From Dichetophora obliterata (Eukaryota > Arthropoda > Insecta > Diptera > Sciomyzidae): DNA of 64,000 nucleotides. Of this stretch, positions 1-10,867 are shown piece after piece. The position numbers were made by a program, and so were the translations under genes. How positions within the stretch are numbered: position 1 is the first letter of the stretch; every line of letters begins with the position of its first letter. Below the pieces are notes generated by a model, which was not told the DNA's origin, made no database searches, and saw nothing but the letters and a program-made list of their open reading frames with translations. The DNA is taken from the NCBI GenBank assembly GCA_963920525.1, contig OY986439.1:16664819-16728818 (forward strand), in the 5' to 3' direction.

Positions 1-380
1 GTCGGTAGCCTACAGTAGTTAGTCAGCGGTGCCATCACGTCGACTTCGGTCGGTCGGGAGTCCACCGTAGTTAGTGGGACCATCACGTCGGCTTCTGTCG
101 GTCGGGCGTCTCAACATTTTTTTTATTTTATTTAGGTAGTGGTACCATAACGTCGGCTTCTGTCAGTCGGGCGTCCACAAAAAAATTCGCTTCTGGGACC
201 ATCAGTCGGCTTCAATCGGTCGGGAGTCTCGATTATTTTTTTTATTTTTATTTTAATTACCTAGTGGTACCATCATGTCGGCTTCGGTCAGTCGGGCGTC
301 CACAACAAAATTCGGTGATGTGTCCACAATAAACATTCTCCTTCGGCAATCACGTCGGCTTCTGTCAGACAGTAGCCCAA
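1..380 (+). repeat. Degenerate tandem repeats, possible LINE 5' promoter units
   Basis: A core of the type CCATCACGTCGGCTTC followed by GTCGGTCGGGCGTC recurs near 31, 83, 146, 200 and 271, with a partial copy near 349. The spacers alternate between a T-rich stretch and a short 'ccacaaaaaaattcg'-like stretch, so the true unit is a dimer of about 117-125 bp. The repeats sit upstream of the LINE ORF and may be its 5' UTR monomers; this function is inferred from position only. Confidence 0.6.
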
Positions 381-569
381 CGTACAGATGTATACTTAGG
401 TATTCTATTGCATATTATTTTATTATTATTACCCTAACGTTAAAATAAATACCAAGGCGCTTCACCCCACACTAAAATATTTGTAAAGATATATATATAT
501 ATTACACTATAAAAATTATATATAAAAATATAATATATTAGATAAAGCAGCGTAGTCGGGTCTTACCGA

Positions 570-672
570 AGTCATTGTCACACCGAACTTCTCCGAACAC
601 CGAATAACACCGAACATCAGCAAACTTCACCGAACACCGAATATCATCGAACCAGCATCGGCAAACTTATTC
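570..672 (+). repeat. Short minisatellite of CACCGAACA-type units
   Basis: Units such as caccgaac, accgaata and atcgaacc recur about every 9-18 bases between 570 and 672. The tract lies in the presumed LINE leader and no coding potential is apparent. Confidence 0.5.
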
Positions 673-1100
673 ACGACTGTATACTTATCGCTCGTATCCC
701 TATAATATTGTGTATTGTAATAAGAAAGACTAACTCATAAGAGTTGCGTTCGTGATCTCGTTGGGCGTACGTGCGTCCGTCCGTCCTCGTCATAAATTTG
801 ATTTTTTTAAAACAGTGCAAAAATAAATAATTATAAAAACAAAAACAAAGTTGGTTCAAAACAACAAAGACTCAGCAGCTCCAACCAACAACACAACAGC
901 AAACCTGTTTTGCAGAGAGCCAGCCGCCAGCAGCAGCATCAACACCGTCGACAACATTGGTGTTTTTTTGTCTGACCATGTGAGGGGCTTTTCTATGCTC
1001 CTCGCGGTGTAAGTAATTGTTGTTTTTTTCGGTTCCGTCAACTCCCCCATCATTTCACATTAGTTACGTTTGTAGGTAGGGTTGCACAGTGGGCTGAATT

Positions 1101-1135
1101 GTGCTGAAGTAAAGGCATAACACTTGCTTCAGTAC
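1101..1135 (+). other. Leader stem-loop with AGGCATAACAC loop, shared with the SINE
   Basis: GTGCTGAAGTAA (1101-1112) pairs with TTGCTTCAGTAC (1124-1135) around an 11-base loop AGGCATAACAC (1113-1123), giving 12 pairs including two G-T wobbles. The same loop with a differently sequenced but still paired stem occurs at 27932-27960. The hairpin ends 76 bases before the first ATG of the LINE ORF, so translation, RNA binding or retrotransposition roles are all possible. The structure is read from the sequence; the role is unknown. Confidence 0.7.
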
Positions 1136-1211
1136 TTTTTATATTGCTCATGTTGTGCAGCTCTCTTGCAGCCGTAACTAATTACCTTATATGCCCATAT
1201 TTGTCTAATTT

Positions 1212-4115
1212 TTGCATGGTGCGGAAATGTCGAGTCATTTTCGCATAGATTTCTGCAATGTTCGTGGACTGAGGGCGAATTTTTTCTCGGTCTATGTACA
1301 TTGTACTCTACATAGGCCTCAAATAATGGCACTAAGCGAGACCCAGGTGGCCGAGGATGCAGATCCACTGGATTTTCACATACCTGGGTATCGCTTACTG
1401 CCATTGTTTTCTTTGCATAGGGGCATTGCCCTTTTTATAAGAGCAGATGTAGCGTACCAGTGTGAGCGGAGTCTGAGCGTGACCGATCCAGAGTTTAGCT
1501 CAATGTGGGTTAGGTTCAGGCTTCGCTCTCACTTTCTACATTTCTGCTTTATTTATAGAAGTCCGAATCTAGGAAGGGAGCCCACTTTTAACAAACTGGA
1601 CTCTCTCTCTGATTCGATTACGCATATTTTGGGGTTGTTTCCTGACAGTGAGATCGTTGTAGCAGGCGATTTCAATGTCCACAACCCGGCTTGGTTACGT
1701 CACTCGGGCCCATTGACACCTGTTGGACAATATGTTGAGCTATTTGCTGAATCGAACCAACTGATTCAACTAGTGAAGGAACCCACTTTTTTCCCCCAAA
1801 GTGATTTGCAAAGCCATAATATCCTTGACCTTTTTCTGACTTCACATCATGAAAAATATGATGTGAGTGTCAACGCACCTCTTGGTAACTCGGACCATTG
1901 TACCATCTCCGCTGTTTTTCCATATTCTAACCCCTGCACCTCTACGCCTAAAGCCCCGAAGAGGACTGCATGGTTTTATGGAAGGGCAAATTGGACTGCG
2001 TTAAATAATTTTTATCGCAGCTTCAATTGGAAATTATGTTTCGCTGATAGAAATGTGAATGCCGCGGCTGTCATGGTACAAGAAATTATTCGATTGGGTA
2101 TGCGGTCTTTCATCCCCAATAAGATGAGAAGCATTAAACCAAAAGACCACTCATGGTTTAATGAGACTTGCAGGATTGCAGTCAGGTCCAAAGAGGAAGC
2201 TTTTCAGAATTGGCGTTCTAACAAGAATACTGATACTAAAAGACTTCGCATCGAGGCAAGGAATCGCTGCAATGCAATTTTAAAACGCGAAAAGTTTCTG
2301 CACGAAGCTCGCATTCGAGAACAGGTTCTTCTCTGCCCCAAAGGGAGCAAAAATTTTTGGTCATTTGTTAAAAGAGTTAAGAACCAGACATCGTCATCGA
2401 TTCCAGCTCTTTTAAAAGATGACCAAATCTTCACTGACTCGGCTGATAAAGCGAACCTATTGGCTAGATTGTTTGCACAAAATTCCACTCTCTCGGATAG
2501 CAATCAGCCACTGCCCTTTGTTGAGGGTGGATCTTCTGCAATGCAGGAGATATACTTTAGAACGAGAGCAGTTAAAAGGGTCCTTACAAATCTCAACGTT
2601 AACAAAGCCTCTGGTCCTGATGGCATACCGCCAATTGTGCTTAAAATGTGTGCTTCTTCGCTGGCTCAGCCTTTGCGCAACCTTTTCAACATCTCCTACA
2701 GAACAGGAATATTTCCATCTTGTTGGAAGGTGGCAAATGTCCAGCCGGTACCTAAAAAGGGTGATGCCACGAACCCTGCAAACTACCGACCCATTTCGAT
2801 ATGCTCTACGCTCTCCAAAGTTATGGAGAGCGTAATAAACTTCAACGTAATGAACTATCTGGAGCACAACCAACTGCTCAGTGACCGTCAATATGGTTTC
2901 CGTAGGGCTCACTCTACTGGTGATCTTATGGCGTTCTTAACCGAAGAATGGAATAAATGCGTTCACTTTTTCGGCGAGAGCAGGGTTGTTGCTCTGGATA
3001 TTTCAAAAGCGTTCGACCGAGTGTGGCATAAAGCGCTCGTGTCAAAACTTACTGCATATGGTTTTGGTAGTAATTTTGCTCGATGGATCACGTGTTTTCT
3101 CAAGGACAGAACGATTCGAGTCGTAGTTGACGGTATTTCGTCCGAGAAGCACTCCATCAACGCAGGAGTACCGCAGGGTTCAGTTCTATCGCCAACCTTG
3201 TTTCTGGTTTTTATCAACGACCTTCTGTCGTTGACGCATAACCCAATTCATTCGTTTGCGGACGACAGCAGCATTTGTCATTCATATTCATTCAAAAAAC
3301 GCCCAAGCTCTATGGAGATTGAGAGAAAAAGGCAAACTATGAATGACACACTCCTTAATGATCTACAAAAAATCTCCGAGTGGGGTCTTGCTAATAGAGT
3401 AGAGTTCAATGCAAGCAAGACCCAGTGTTGTCTGTTAACCCACAAGCGGATGGATTGCCCCTTAGCTCCCCTCAATATGAATGGTGTGGATCTTGTGGAA
3501 TCAGCCGCTCTTGACGTTCTGGGCATATCGATCCAATGTGATCTTCGTTGGAATGATCATATTTTCGATGTGTCGAAAGAAGCGGGCAAGTGCCTAGGTT
3601 TTCTAAAACGGTGCAAAAAATATTTCACTTCAGCTGATCTTCGCATGATCTACACCTCATATATTAGGCCAAAAATGGAGTACAATTCGCACATTTGGGC
3701 AGGGGCTTCAAGATCTTATTTGGAGCTTCTGGACCGAATTCAACGTCGTGCGATATATTTGATAGGAGATGAAAGTATTTCATCCTCTCTCAACTCTCTT
3801 GAGCATCGACGTAATGTAGGTTGCCTAAGCCTTCTTTATAGGTATTACCATGGGAAGTGTTCAAGGGAGATACATGGCCTGACGCCACCAGCTCGTGTGT
3901 TTCCCAGGTCCACTCGTGCAGCTGTCCAAGCCCACCCCTTTACCATTGCATCGATGCCTAATAGAACCTCGCATTACCGTGATAATTCGTTCTTTGGTCG
4001 CACGGTTAAGTTGTGGAATAGTCTCCCTGCGAGCGTGTTTCCCGGCAGTTTTGAGCTGTGCAAATTCAAAACAAATCTTCACCGACACTACTCCATCTAT
4101 CCACCCTCCAACTAA
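1212..4115 (+). CDS. LINE ORF2-type protein: endonuclease plus reverse transcriptase
   Basis: The 967-residue protein should nick target DNA and reverse-transcribe the LINE RNA in place. The N-terminal half is an APE-type endonuclease: FCNVRGLR near residue 14, LSETQV near 41, GDFN near 152, and the catalytic SDH at 227-229. The reverse transcriptase follows, with ASGPDGIPP near 467, motif A LDISKAFD near 595, AGVPQGSVLSP near 648, and FADD near 682 (F in place of the usual Y). The C-terminal region ends with the RLWNSLP-like block seen in many jockey/CR1-group proteins. There is no RNase H domain and no zinc knuckle. The second ATG (residue 6, position 1227) is an equally good start because the endonuclease begins just after it. 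The frame is uninterrupted. The exact clade is not assigned. Confidence 0.9.
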   Translation: MHGAEMSSHFRIDFCNVRGLRANFFSVYVHCTLHRPQIMALSETQVAEDADPLDFHIPGYRLLPLFSLHRGIALFIRADVAYQCERSLSVTDPEFSSMWVRFRLRSHFLHFCFIYRSPNLGREPTFNKLDSLSDSITHILGLFPDSEIVVAGDFNVHNPAWLRHSGPLTPVGQYVELFAESNQLIQLVKEPTFFPQSDLQSHNILDLFLTSHHEKYDVSVNAPLGNSDHCTISAVFPYSNPCTSTPKAPKRTAWFYGRANWTALNNFYRSFNWKLCFADRNVNAAAVMVQEIIRLGMRSFIPNKMRSIKPKDHSWFNETCRIAVRSKEEAFQNWRSNKNTDTKRLRIEARNRCNAILKREKFLHEARIREQVLLCPKGSKNFWSFVKRVKNQTSSSIPALLKDDQIFTDSADKANLLARLFAQNSTLSDSNQPLPFVEGGSSAMQEIYFRTRAVKRVLTNLNVNKASGPDGIPPIVLKMCASSLAQPLRNLFNISYRTGIFPSCWKVANVQPVPKKGDATNPANYRPISICSTLSKVMESVINFNVMNYLEHNQLLSDRQYGFRRAHSTGDLMAFLTEEWNKCVHFFGESRVVALDISKAFDRVWHKALVSKLTAYGFGSNFARWITCFLKDRTIRVVVDGISSEKHSINAGVPQGSVLSPTLFLVFINDLLSLTHNPIHSFADDSSICHSYSFKKRPSSMEIERKRQTMNDTLLNDLQKISEWGLANRVEFNASKTQCCLLTHKRMDCPLAPLNMNGVDLVESAALDVLGISIQCDLRWNDHIFDVSKEAGKCLGFLKRCKKYFTSADLRMIYTSYIRPKMEYNSHIWAGASRSYLELLDRIQRRAIYLIGDESISSSLNSLEHRRNVGCLSLLYRYYHGKCSREIHGLTPPARVFPRSTRAAVQAHPFTIASMPNRTSHYRDNSFFGRTVKLWNSLPASVFPGSFELCKFKTNLHRHYSIYPPSN

Positions 4116-4129
4116 CTATCACCCATCTT

Positions 4130-4186
4130 CCGAATCAACACAATGCTTACGCATTTATAGGGGGCATCCCCTGAGCGTTGGTTCAG
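4130..4186 (+). other. Structured LINE 3' end next to the poly(A) tail
   Basis: An inner hairpin has stem AGGGG/CCCCT around a GCAT tetraloop (4159-4172). It lies inside an outer helix of CCGAATCAAC (4130-4139) with GTTGGTTCAG (4177-4186), nine of ten positions paired. The poly(A) run begins four bases later. In LINEs such 3'-terminal structures are commonly what the reverse transcriptase recognises. The SINE at 28063-28114 has the same arrangement with a different stem sequence. Confidence 0.65.
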
Positions 4187-4189
4187 TCT

Positions 4190-4214
<25 letters not shown>

Positions 4215-4222
<8 letters not shown>

Positions 4223-6522
4223 GTTTTTATGTTTCTTAAGAGAAAAATATACATACCTACTTGAATATTATATACACTGCTAAAAATTTCAACTTTAACA
4301 ATATAGCAGAAAAATATAATCCGAGCATTAAAAATCAACAAGTCTTCTTATATATTTTGGACAAAAGTTTGAGGGTCTTTTGCTTGACCCTGGAGCCGCT
4401 GAGCATACCTCAGCCTTTGACTAAAACCCCCTTACAAAACTTAATGTAAATGCTATCTTGAGAATTTTAATATTGTGATATATATGAATGTGAATTTTTT
4501 AAATTTTGACAGACGGTTCTGTTTTTTTTTTGTAAGCTTACACAATTTTAGTTCGAAAAGCTTACCGATTTTTTTTTGTGTTTTTCTCTATTTTTGAGAG
4601 ATTTTTTCTAACTCTACCAATTCGCTTTTTTATTATATGTTACGTGACACATTTAAACCATCATTTTATAATTTAGAGTTATAAATTAATTTTTTCGTGG
4701 TAACTATTACCATTGAAAATCACTAAAATAAAAACGATAACATAAAAACTTCATAAAAACTATGTATAAGTAGCGAGTTATTTGTTATTCAGGCGATGTA
4801 TCTGAAACCAACATGGAACAGGTTTTTTTTACCTTCTTGGTATTTGTATAATTTTCTCACAAAATGGGGACTAACTGAATTGCTATTTTTGCAATATTAT
4901 AAAAAAAATTACATTTGATTGCGAAAAACTAAACATTAAACAGCTACAATCTCGCTACTTCTTGGTATATCGTTTTCTAAAAATGTTGTAAGCAGAAGAT
5001 AGTTTGTTTTAATCATTAATATCATATAAGTCACTTAAAAATTTTCTTAAAAATATAATCTACTTAAAACCAAAGAATGCTTGGTGTGCTTAACAATTCG
5101 GCTTGGATCAAAGTAAGACTATATAAAAGAGATATTAAAACAACTCAAAAGATGACGTCGACAATATCCTTCATTATCATTTATCATCTTCAAATATAAG
5201 TAATGACAAAAAAGTTCATCTAAAAAGGTTCTTGCATGCTGAAGGACTCGAACGGTGTTGTGCAAATGCATTTTCAAAATAAAACATTATTTACTGCAAC
5301 ATAATAAATATTATAATGCAGCAAAAATACACTGTAAGACCTCAATAGAAATGCATTACATTTGAACTGCAACTCATTACCATGAATCAGGGCGATCCAT
5401 CAACGAATGAAAATAATGTGAACGCAGAACTAATGTGAAAATTCAAAACATGCACTCGAAAGCAATTCATCTTTTGACAAACAGACAGGATGCATAACTA
5501 AGGGCACACGTACACACACAAACACATGTACGCTGATAAGAGCAGAGCTATACAATAATGCTCACATGCACACACACACATAACATAAACAAACTAACAC
5601 ACAATTTCCCATTCATACATACATACGTATGTATGCACAACACATCAACACTTGAATTAGACCAAACAAAACCATTGAGTTGAAAATTAAGCCAAGGAAG
5701 AATCAAAGCAAAGGCGGATATCACAAGGATATTGTGTTACGTGAGTGGTTTTCACAAGTGTTTATTTTTGACATTGGACGGCGCTAAAGGAAGGATAGAA
5801 AAAGTTAAAAAAGTAGCGTAAAAAATATTTAAAAGAAAATATAAACGAAACTGAAAACATCAATACAAACACACTCAATAACAACAACAACTACTACTAG
5901 TCACCCAACACAACCCAATGGAAAGCAACCATCACACTCAAGCTAAACTAAGTAGATGGTTTCTTTTGTTCCCACAACAGCTTTTTATTTTACACAGTTC
6001 AACGTCAGAATGCGGTTACTCACAAGAACACAAACATGAGCATGTGTGCGTGTGTGCGTGTGTGTGCGTGTGTGTGCGAGTCGTATGCTGCCTGGCTGCT
6101 TCTGTATGCTTGTGGTTACTGTAAGCGATAACTTGGTCAAAATATAAGGAACGTGCCTATCTTAACTTTACATACAAGCCAAAGAAATAATATTCAACAC
6201 TCTCTTTCTCGTGTATGAATTGTGAATGACTAAGATTTCACACAGATATTTTCATTTTATCTTATTTTATTTTCTTTTATGCTTTCCTTCATTTATCCTG
6301 CATTTCATTTAGTTTTTTCAGTTTTTTTCTTTTTTTTTGGCTTTCATCCCTTTTTATTTTATTTTTTGATGTGGTTATTCTCACTGTTCTTTCTTGTTCA
6401 TGGGTTTTTTCCCCCATTTTAATCCAAAACTTAAGATGCCTGAAAAATCTGCATGTAGATGAGAGTATTTATTTGATATACTTCATATTTACATTTAAAT
6501 GGTTTTGTGGGTGTGCATGCGG

Positions 6523-6553
<31 letters not shown>

Positions 6554-7040
6554 TGTGTGTGGTAGTGGTAGTGGTACTAAGGGTGTGAGTGAGTTCCCGC
6601 GTGCTGGCGAGTGTGTGAAAAATGAAAAGCGAATGAAAATGAAAATTCTTATGGCTATACAATATAAAATAATGCTGATGAGATGCGATAGAATACGATA
6701 AGTTTTGTATAGCGAACAAATTTATTGCAGATGAGCCCCATTTGGCCATTAAGGTCAAATTGAGCCTTAGGCTGGGCTGAGCTGTAAAACTAATATGATT
6801 GTTTAGTGTTATTTGATCAATACAATTAACGTTGATTAGTTATTTTCCCAAAATAGGATTACGAGGCAAAATCGAAAAATCTAAACACAATAAAAATATA
6901 TATATTATTGTAGGCTGGAAAATATAAGAAGAGTTTAGCGCATCGTTATTTGTGGGGCATATTTTTGTTTATTTTTTATACTATTTTTGCGTAATCAGAG
7001 CTTAAGTAAAAATAAATGATTTAGGATTATGCGAGGCATT
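4215..7040. other. Non-coding AT-rich stretch with microsatellites
   Basis: No convincing gene is seen. Simple repeats include CA-rich runs near 5510-5582, a short catacatacgtatgtatg palindrome near 5618-5634, and GT runs near 6045-6080 and 6523-6563. The longer open frames here merely cross the GT runs and show no domain or codon signature. Confidence 0.6.
6523..6563 (+). repeat. GT dinucleotide microsatellite
   Basis: Nearly pure GT repeat with one interrupting A, followed by a short GGTAGT tract (6560-6577). Confidence 0.85.
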
Positions 7041-7273
7041 GGCGTCGGAAGCGGGGGAAAGGGGGGCAGTTGCCCCCCACTTTTTTAGCTAGATAAACAG
7101 TTTCAAAGGAAAAGTTATTCGAAATATCAGTTTTTTTACAACGATAATATTTTTGTATTATATATTTTCCTCTTCTTTATCTCTTCTTCATGTTTCATGT
7201 AAAGAAATTTTGGTGAACTTTTTTTGCACCACCATTTGTACTGCCCCCCCAGATGAAATTCGCTTCCGACGCG
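7041..7273. mobile_element. Small inverted-repeat DNA element (MITE-like) with G/C-rich tips
   Basis: The left end reads GCGTCGGAAGCG followed by a G-rich block and GGGGGGCAG. The right end reads CTGCCCCCCCC and then CGCTTCCGACGC, the inverse complement of the left tip. The 233-bp interior is AT-rich and non-coding, with ttttttgcacc near the right arm. A G-rich palindromic block of similar style occurs near 40816. This is a non-autonomous element of unassigned superfamily. Confidence 0.6.
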
Positions 7274-7524
7274 CTTGATGCAAGGTTTTTTTTAAATACG
7301 TGAACTGTTGTACATTTTTAAAGTTACGCAAATGAAACTGTTGCAAGTGGCTCTTTATTTTAAAAGTGTTCTTAGTCCATTCTCACAGAAAGAATCACGA
7401 TTGTTACTGTAGTATTTACATCTATTCGTTATAATTTTTAAGATTTAAGGCATAAGGGCAGATTGTCATCTAGAGGTTAAAAAACGAACTAAAGGGTGAT
7501 GTTCTTGATTTTATTTTTCATAGA

Positions 7525-7730
7525 AGGAAGTAAATGAACACCTTGAGTTTTTTGGCAGTTATTTATTGATTTCTAATGGTACGGAAAAAATTTTCTTTGG
7601 CGCATAAAAGTGTAATGTGACGTGTCAAGGAAGTAAATGAGCACCTTGAGTTTTTTGGCAGTTATTTATTGATTTCTAATGGTACGGAAAAAATTTTCTT
7701 TGGCGCATAAAAGTGTAATGTGACGTGTCA
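7525..7730 (+). repeat. Tandem duplication, two 103-bp units
   Basis: Two copies (7525-7627 and 7628-7730) differ at only about one position (aacacc versus agcacc). They lie a short distance upstream of LINE fragment A. The near identity indicates a recent duplication. No coding content is visible. Confidence 0.9.
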
Positions 7731-7914
7731 ATACGCCGTCAAATGTCGAATTGACAAAAAAGGTACCCTAACGGTCTCCATTGCAAGGCGCGTCCATATT
7801 ATCTGATATAAAAAAAAATTATTTTATAAATTTTATTATATATACGTAAACTTGGTGTACGTAGCAAAGATAATAATCAGTGTGATATTGATCCAAATGT
7901 TTAAATGACTATTT

Positions 7915-9000
7915 TCTTACCAATACATCATTAGGAAATAACACATTTCAATGTAATGAGCGTCAGTTTCATGAACTTGATCAATTCTCATTTTCTAATG
8001 TTGACATAAATGACGTCACTAAATCTGTTATGAGCATAAAATCAAATGCTGTTGGAGACGATGGTATTTCTTTGCGTTTTTAAAGTTAATTTTACCCTAT
8101 ATAATTAAACCGTTGACTCATATAATTAATCATTGTTTTACAACTTCATGTTTTCCTGAATCGTGGAAAATTGCTACTGTCATTCCAATTGCTCGCATAT
8201 TAGCATTCTGTCTACATTTTCTAAAATATGTGAGTCCCTCATAGCCAAACAAATTAGTAATCATCTAAAAACTCATAGCCTTCTATCTCCATACCAATCT
8301 GGTTTCAGAGCTGGGCATAGCTGTGCGACTGCCATGATAAAAGTTGTTGATGATATCCGAACATCGTTTGATGCAGGACATATAACACTTCTCTGCTTAT
8401 TGGATTTTTCCAAAGCCTTTGATTGCGTTAATCACTCTATTCTTATCCAGAAGCTTAGGCTACTTTTTGGCTTCAATAATGCTGCTGTAAAATTAATAGT
8501 CAACTATCTTGAAGGTAGAAGGCAGAGAGTTAAGATTAAAAATAAATTTTCAGACCTTAAGGATATTGTAACTGGTGTGCCACAGGGTTCAATTCTTGGG
8601 CCCTTGCTATTTAGTGTCTTTACAAATGACATTTGCAGTGATGTGTTGATGCATGCTTATGCCGACGACATTCAGTTGTATTGTTCAAACCGTGTCGGAC
8701 TACTTGATAACTTGTGTTGCAGGTTGAATGACGATCTCAAAGCAATTAGTAAGTGGGCGTCTGACAATGATCTCTGCCTTATTGCAAAGAAGTCGTATGT
8801 TCTGCCTATCTCCAAGGATAAACTTAGCAACCTTGAAATCCCTCCTATACTATTAAATAATAAAAGTTTGGAATTGTTGAATAAAGTAAAAAATCTAGGG
8901 TTTTTTATTAAATCAAAACTGTCATGTTCTGATCACATCAATAGTATAGTTGGAAAAATCTATTACACGTTGCGATGCCTTCGGTTATCTGCTAGGTTTA
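7915..9000 (+). pseudogene. LINE A reverse transcriptase, 5' part, frameshifted
   Basis: The frame reads through KSNAVGDDGIS near 8032 and then loses one T near 8080. It continues to SCFPESWKIATVIPI, shifts again near 8195 with loss of the YRP region, and then runs open from about 8190 to 9000. The open part contains ISILSTFSKICESL, QSGFRAGHSC, motif A LLDFSKAFDCVNH, GVPQGSILGP and the catalytic YADDIQLY. It stops being LINE-like at LRLSARF, where LINE B enters. The protein cannot be made intact. Confidence 0.85.
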
Positions 9001-10867
9001 TTTATTTATTTATTTTATTTATTTATTTAACATAACTCATTGTACAAATAAGTGAATCTTTTAAAGATGTACAAACATAACTTAATAGTGATTATATAAT
9101 ATACCAGATAAAATGTAAAAAAAAAACAATATATTGAACGTTATTTAATAAAAAACAAAAAAGAAATTGGCACCAGGCCGCAAATATAAAAACTATAAAA
9201 TAAATTTTAATATAAACTAGAGTTAAGGAAGAAGTAAGATAGAGTGAATAGCACAGAAATCGAAGTGAGAAGAGAAAACGAAAGGAAGAATATTTTATTA
9301 AGTTTCAATAAGATATTGAAATAGATTGCGTTTAAAAGCGTTTGTGCTTGATGAGTGTTTTATAACGGTTGGGAGCGCATTCCAAAGATTAATCGCGTAC
9401 ACAAAGAAATGTCGTGAGGTAGTGAGATGTTTATTTCGTGGCAAAATCAGTTGCATTGTTCGCTGAGTCCTTGCGAATCTTAAAATATCAAAAGGAATAA
9501 TCCGGTTTCTTTGTTTGTATTATTTTGTGTAAAGATACTATTGTACGGTAGTGTAGTAAGTTTTTTAAGGAAACGCCAGCTATTTGATTAGAGAAGGCGG
9601 AAATGTGGGTATGTCTATTTATTCTAAATATAAATCGGGCGCAACTATTGTAGGCTACATTAAGTTTTCTGTAAGACTCTTGATCCAGGTTGGAAAAGAC
9701 TTCACAGCTATAGGTTATGATGGGTAAAATAAACGATCAGACAAGTTTAAGCTTTACTTCATTTGATAAAAAATTAGAGGTTGGATTAAGTCCACGCAAG
9801 GCACCATATATCTTAGAGACAATTCGGTTGATATGAATGTTCCATATAAAGTTACTGCTCATATATAATCCGAGATTTTTAAAGCACTCTACATATTCAA
9901 TTGGAGAATTATTAAGAAAAAGTGAGGGTTTATCGTTTTTTTTGCGTCTGTCAATTAGCATTGCTTTGGTTTTTATAGGATTAAGGCTAAGTTCATTATT
10001 TACTGACCATTGGAAGACTTTGTTCAATTCGGCGTTGACTTCGTTTGCAGCGATATTTAAGTCCGGTTTAGAGAAAAGCTTATAAATTTGTATATCATCG
10101 GCGTATATATGGTGCTGACAGGTAGAGAAACAGCCGATAATGTCGTTTATAAATGTTGTAAATAACAGAGGGCCTAATACCGAGCCCTGCGGGACACCAG
10201 ACAACACTTTAAGTCTGGACGAGCATTTGTTGTGCAGGTTAACATATTGTGAACGATCATCAAGGTAAGATTTGATGAGTTTACAAAGCGAAAATTGGAA
10301 TGAAAATTGCATACCAAGTTTTTGTATCAAGATGCTGTGATTTATACTGTCTTTGAAATGCTTTTGAAAAGTCAAGAAAAACCATTAGGGCATATTTTCA
10401 TTGTCTAAGCCCGATATTATGTCTTCGCAGACTTTCAGTAGTGCAGTATTAAAGATGTGAGTTATATGGGAAAGAATAACTGGGAGAAGAGTTTTAATAA
10501 ACGCAGGATTAATGTTATCTGCTCCAATCGCGTTTGATTTAATTTTAAATATTGCTTCACCAACACTAATATAGTCAGTCCCTGAGAGGGCAAAACCGTT
10601 ATGCTGCTGTAAACTAATAGTTGAGTTGAACACATTATCTGTAATCATGCGGGGTTCTGTTGGTTGAATAAACTTATTATTAAGTTCCTCCAGGTTTATG
10701 TTATCTGGAACAGGCAGGCTTTCTTTGGATATTCCAACTTGCCGAATATTTTTCCAAAATGAATGGCTCGATCAGTGACTGCATTTCGGACACGTTTAAA
10801 CTCTAAATGTATGGCAACTCGCAACGTGATAAGAGAGTTTAATAAATGAACGCATCTTCATTTAAGA
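9001..10867 (-). mobile_element. LINE fragment B inserted in LINE A
   Basis: Read on the minus strand it begins within the region before the RT near 10867 and ends in a TAAA-type simple tail at 9001-9041. A 3' UTR of about 270 bases lies between coding end and tail. It is related to LINE A but is a distinct family member. The right junction is placed where LINE A coding resumes (ATTCATCCGCAGAAAC near 10869). No clear target-site duplication was found. Confidence 0.8.
9280..10867 (-). pseudogene. LINE B reverse transcriptase and C-terminal region, disrupted
   Basis: On the minus strand the order is: LEFKRVRNAV near 10790; KSNAIGADNINPAFIKTLLP near 10530; a junction near 10440 where roughly 75 residues of the RT fingers (including the QSGFR region) are missing; and GLDNENMP followed by a frameshift. 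A small insertion then breaks motif A (LDFSKAF near 10360). After that come GVPQGSVLGP, the catalytic YADDIQIY near 10100, and a long C-terminal region that carries a few stops toward 9280. It is inactive by deletion and frameshifts. Confidence 0.8.

Larger units (their letters stand above)
1..4214 (+). mobile_element. Non-LTR retrotransposon (LINE), single long ORF, poly(A) 3' end
   Basis: The element comprises a repeat-containing upstream region, a leader hairpin at 1101-1135, one 967-codon EN-RT reading frame, a short 3' UTR with a terminal RNA structure, and a poly(A) run of about 24 bases (4190-4213). No separate ORF1 is visible upstream. The 3' end is clear. The 5' end is not: I include the tandem repeats at the window start because repeated promoter units are common in LINE 5' regions, but the true edge could be as late as about 1080 or lie outside the window. 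Target-site duplications could not be assessed. The uninterrupted ORF suggests a fairly recent insertion compared with the other LINEs here. Confidence 0.65.

Noticed and set aside
2204..2912. Minus-strand and shifted frames inside the LINE ORF
   Set aside because: Shadows of the real 967-codon EN-RT frame.
6495..6758. His/Thr-rich frame on the minus strand across the GT repeat
   Set aside because: Microsatellite translation artefact.
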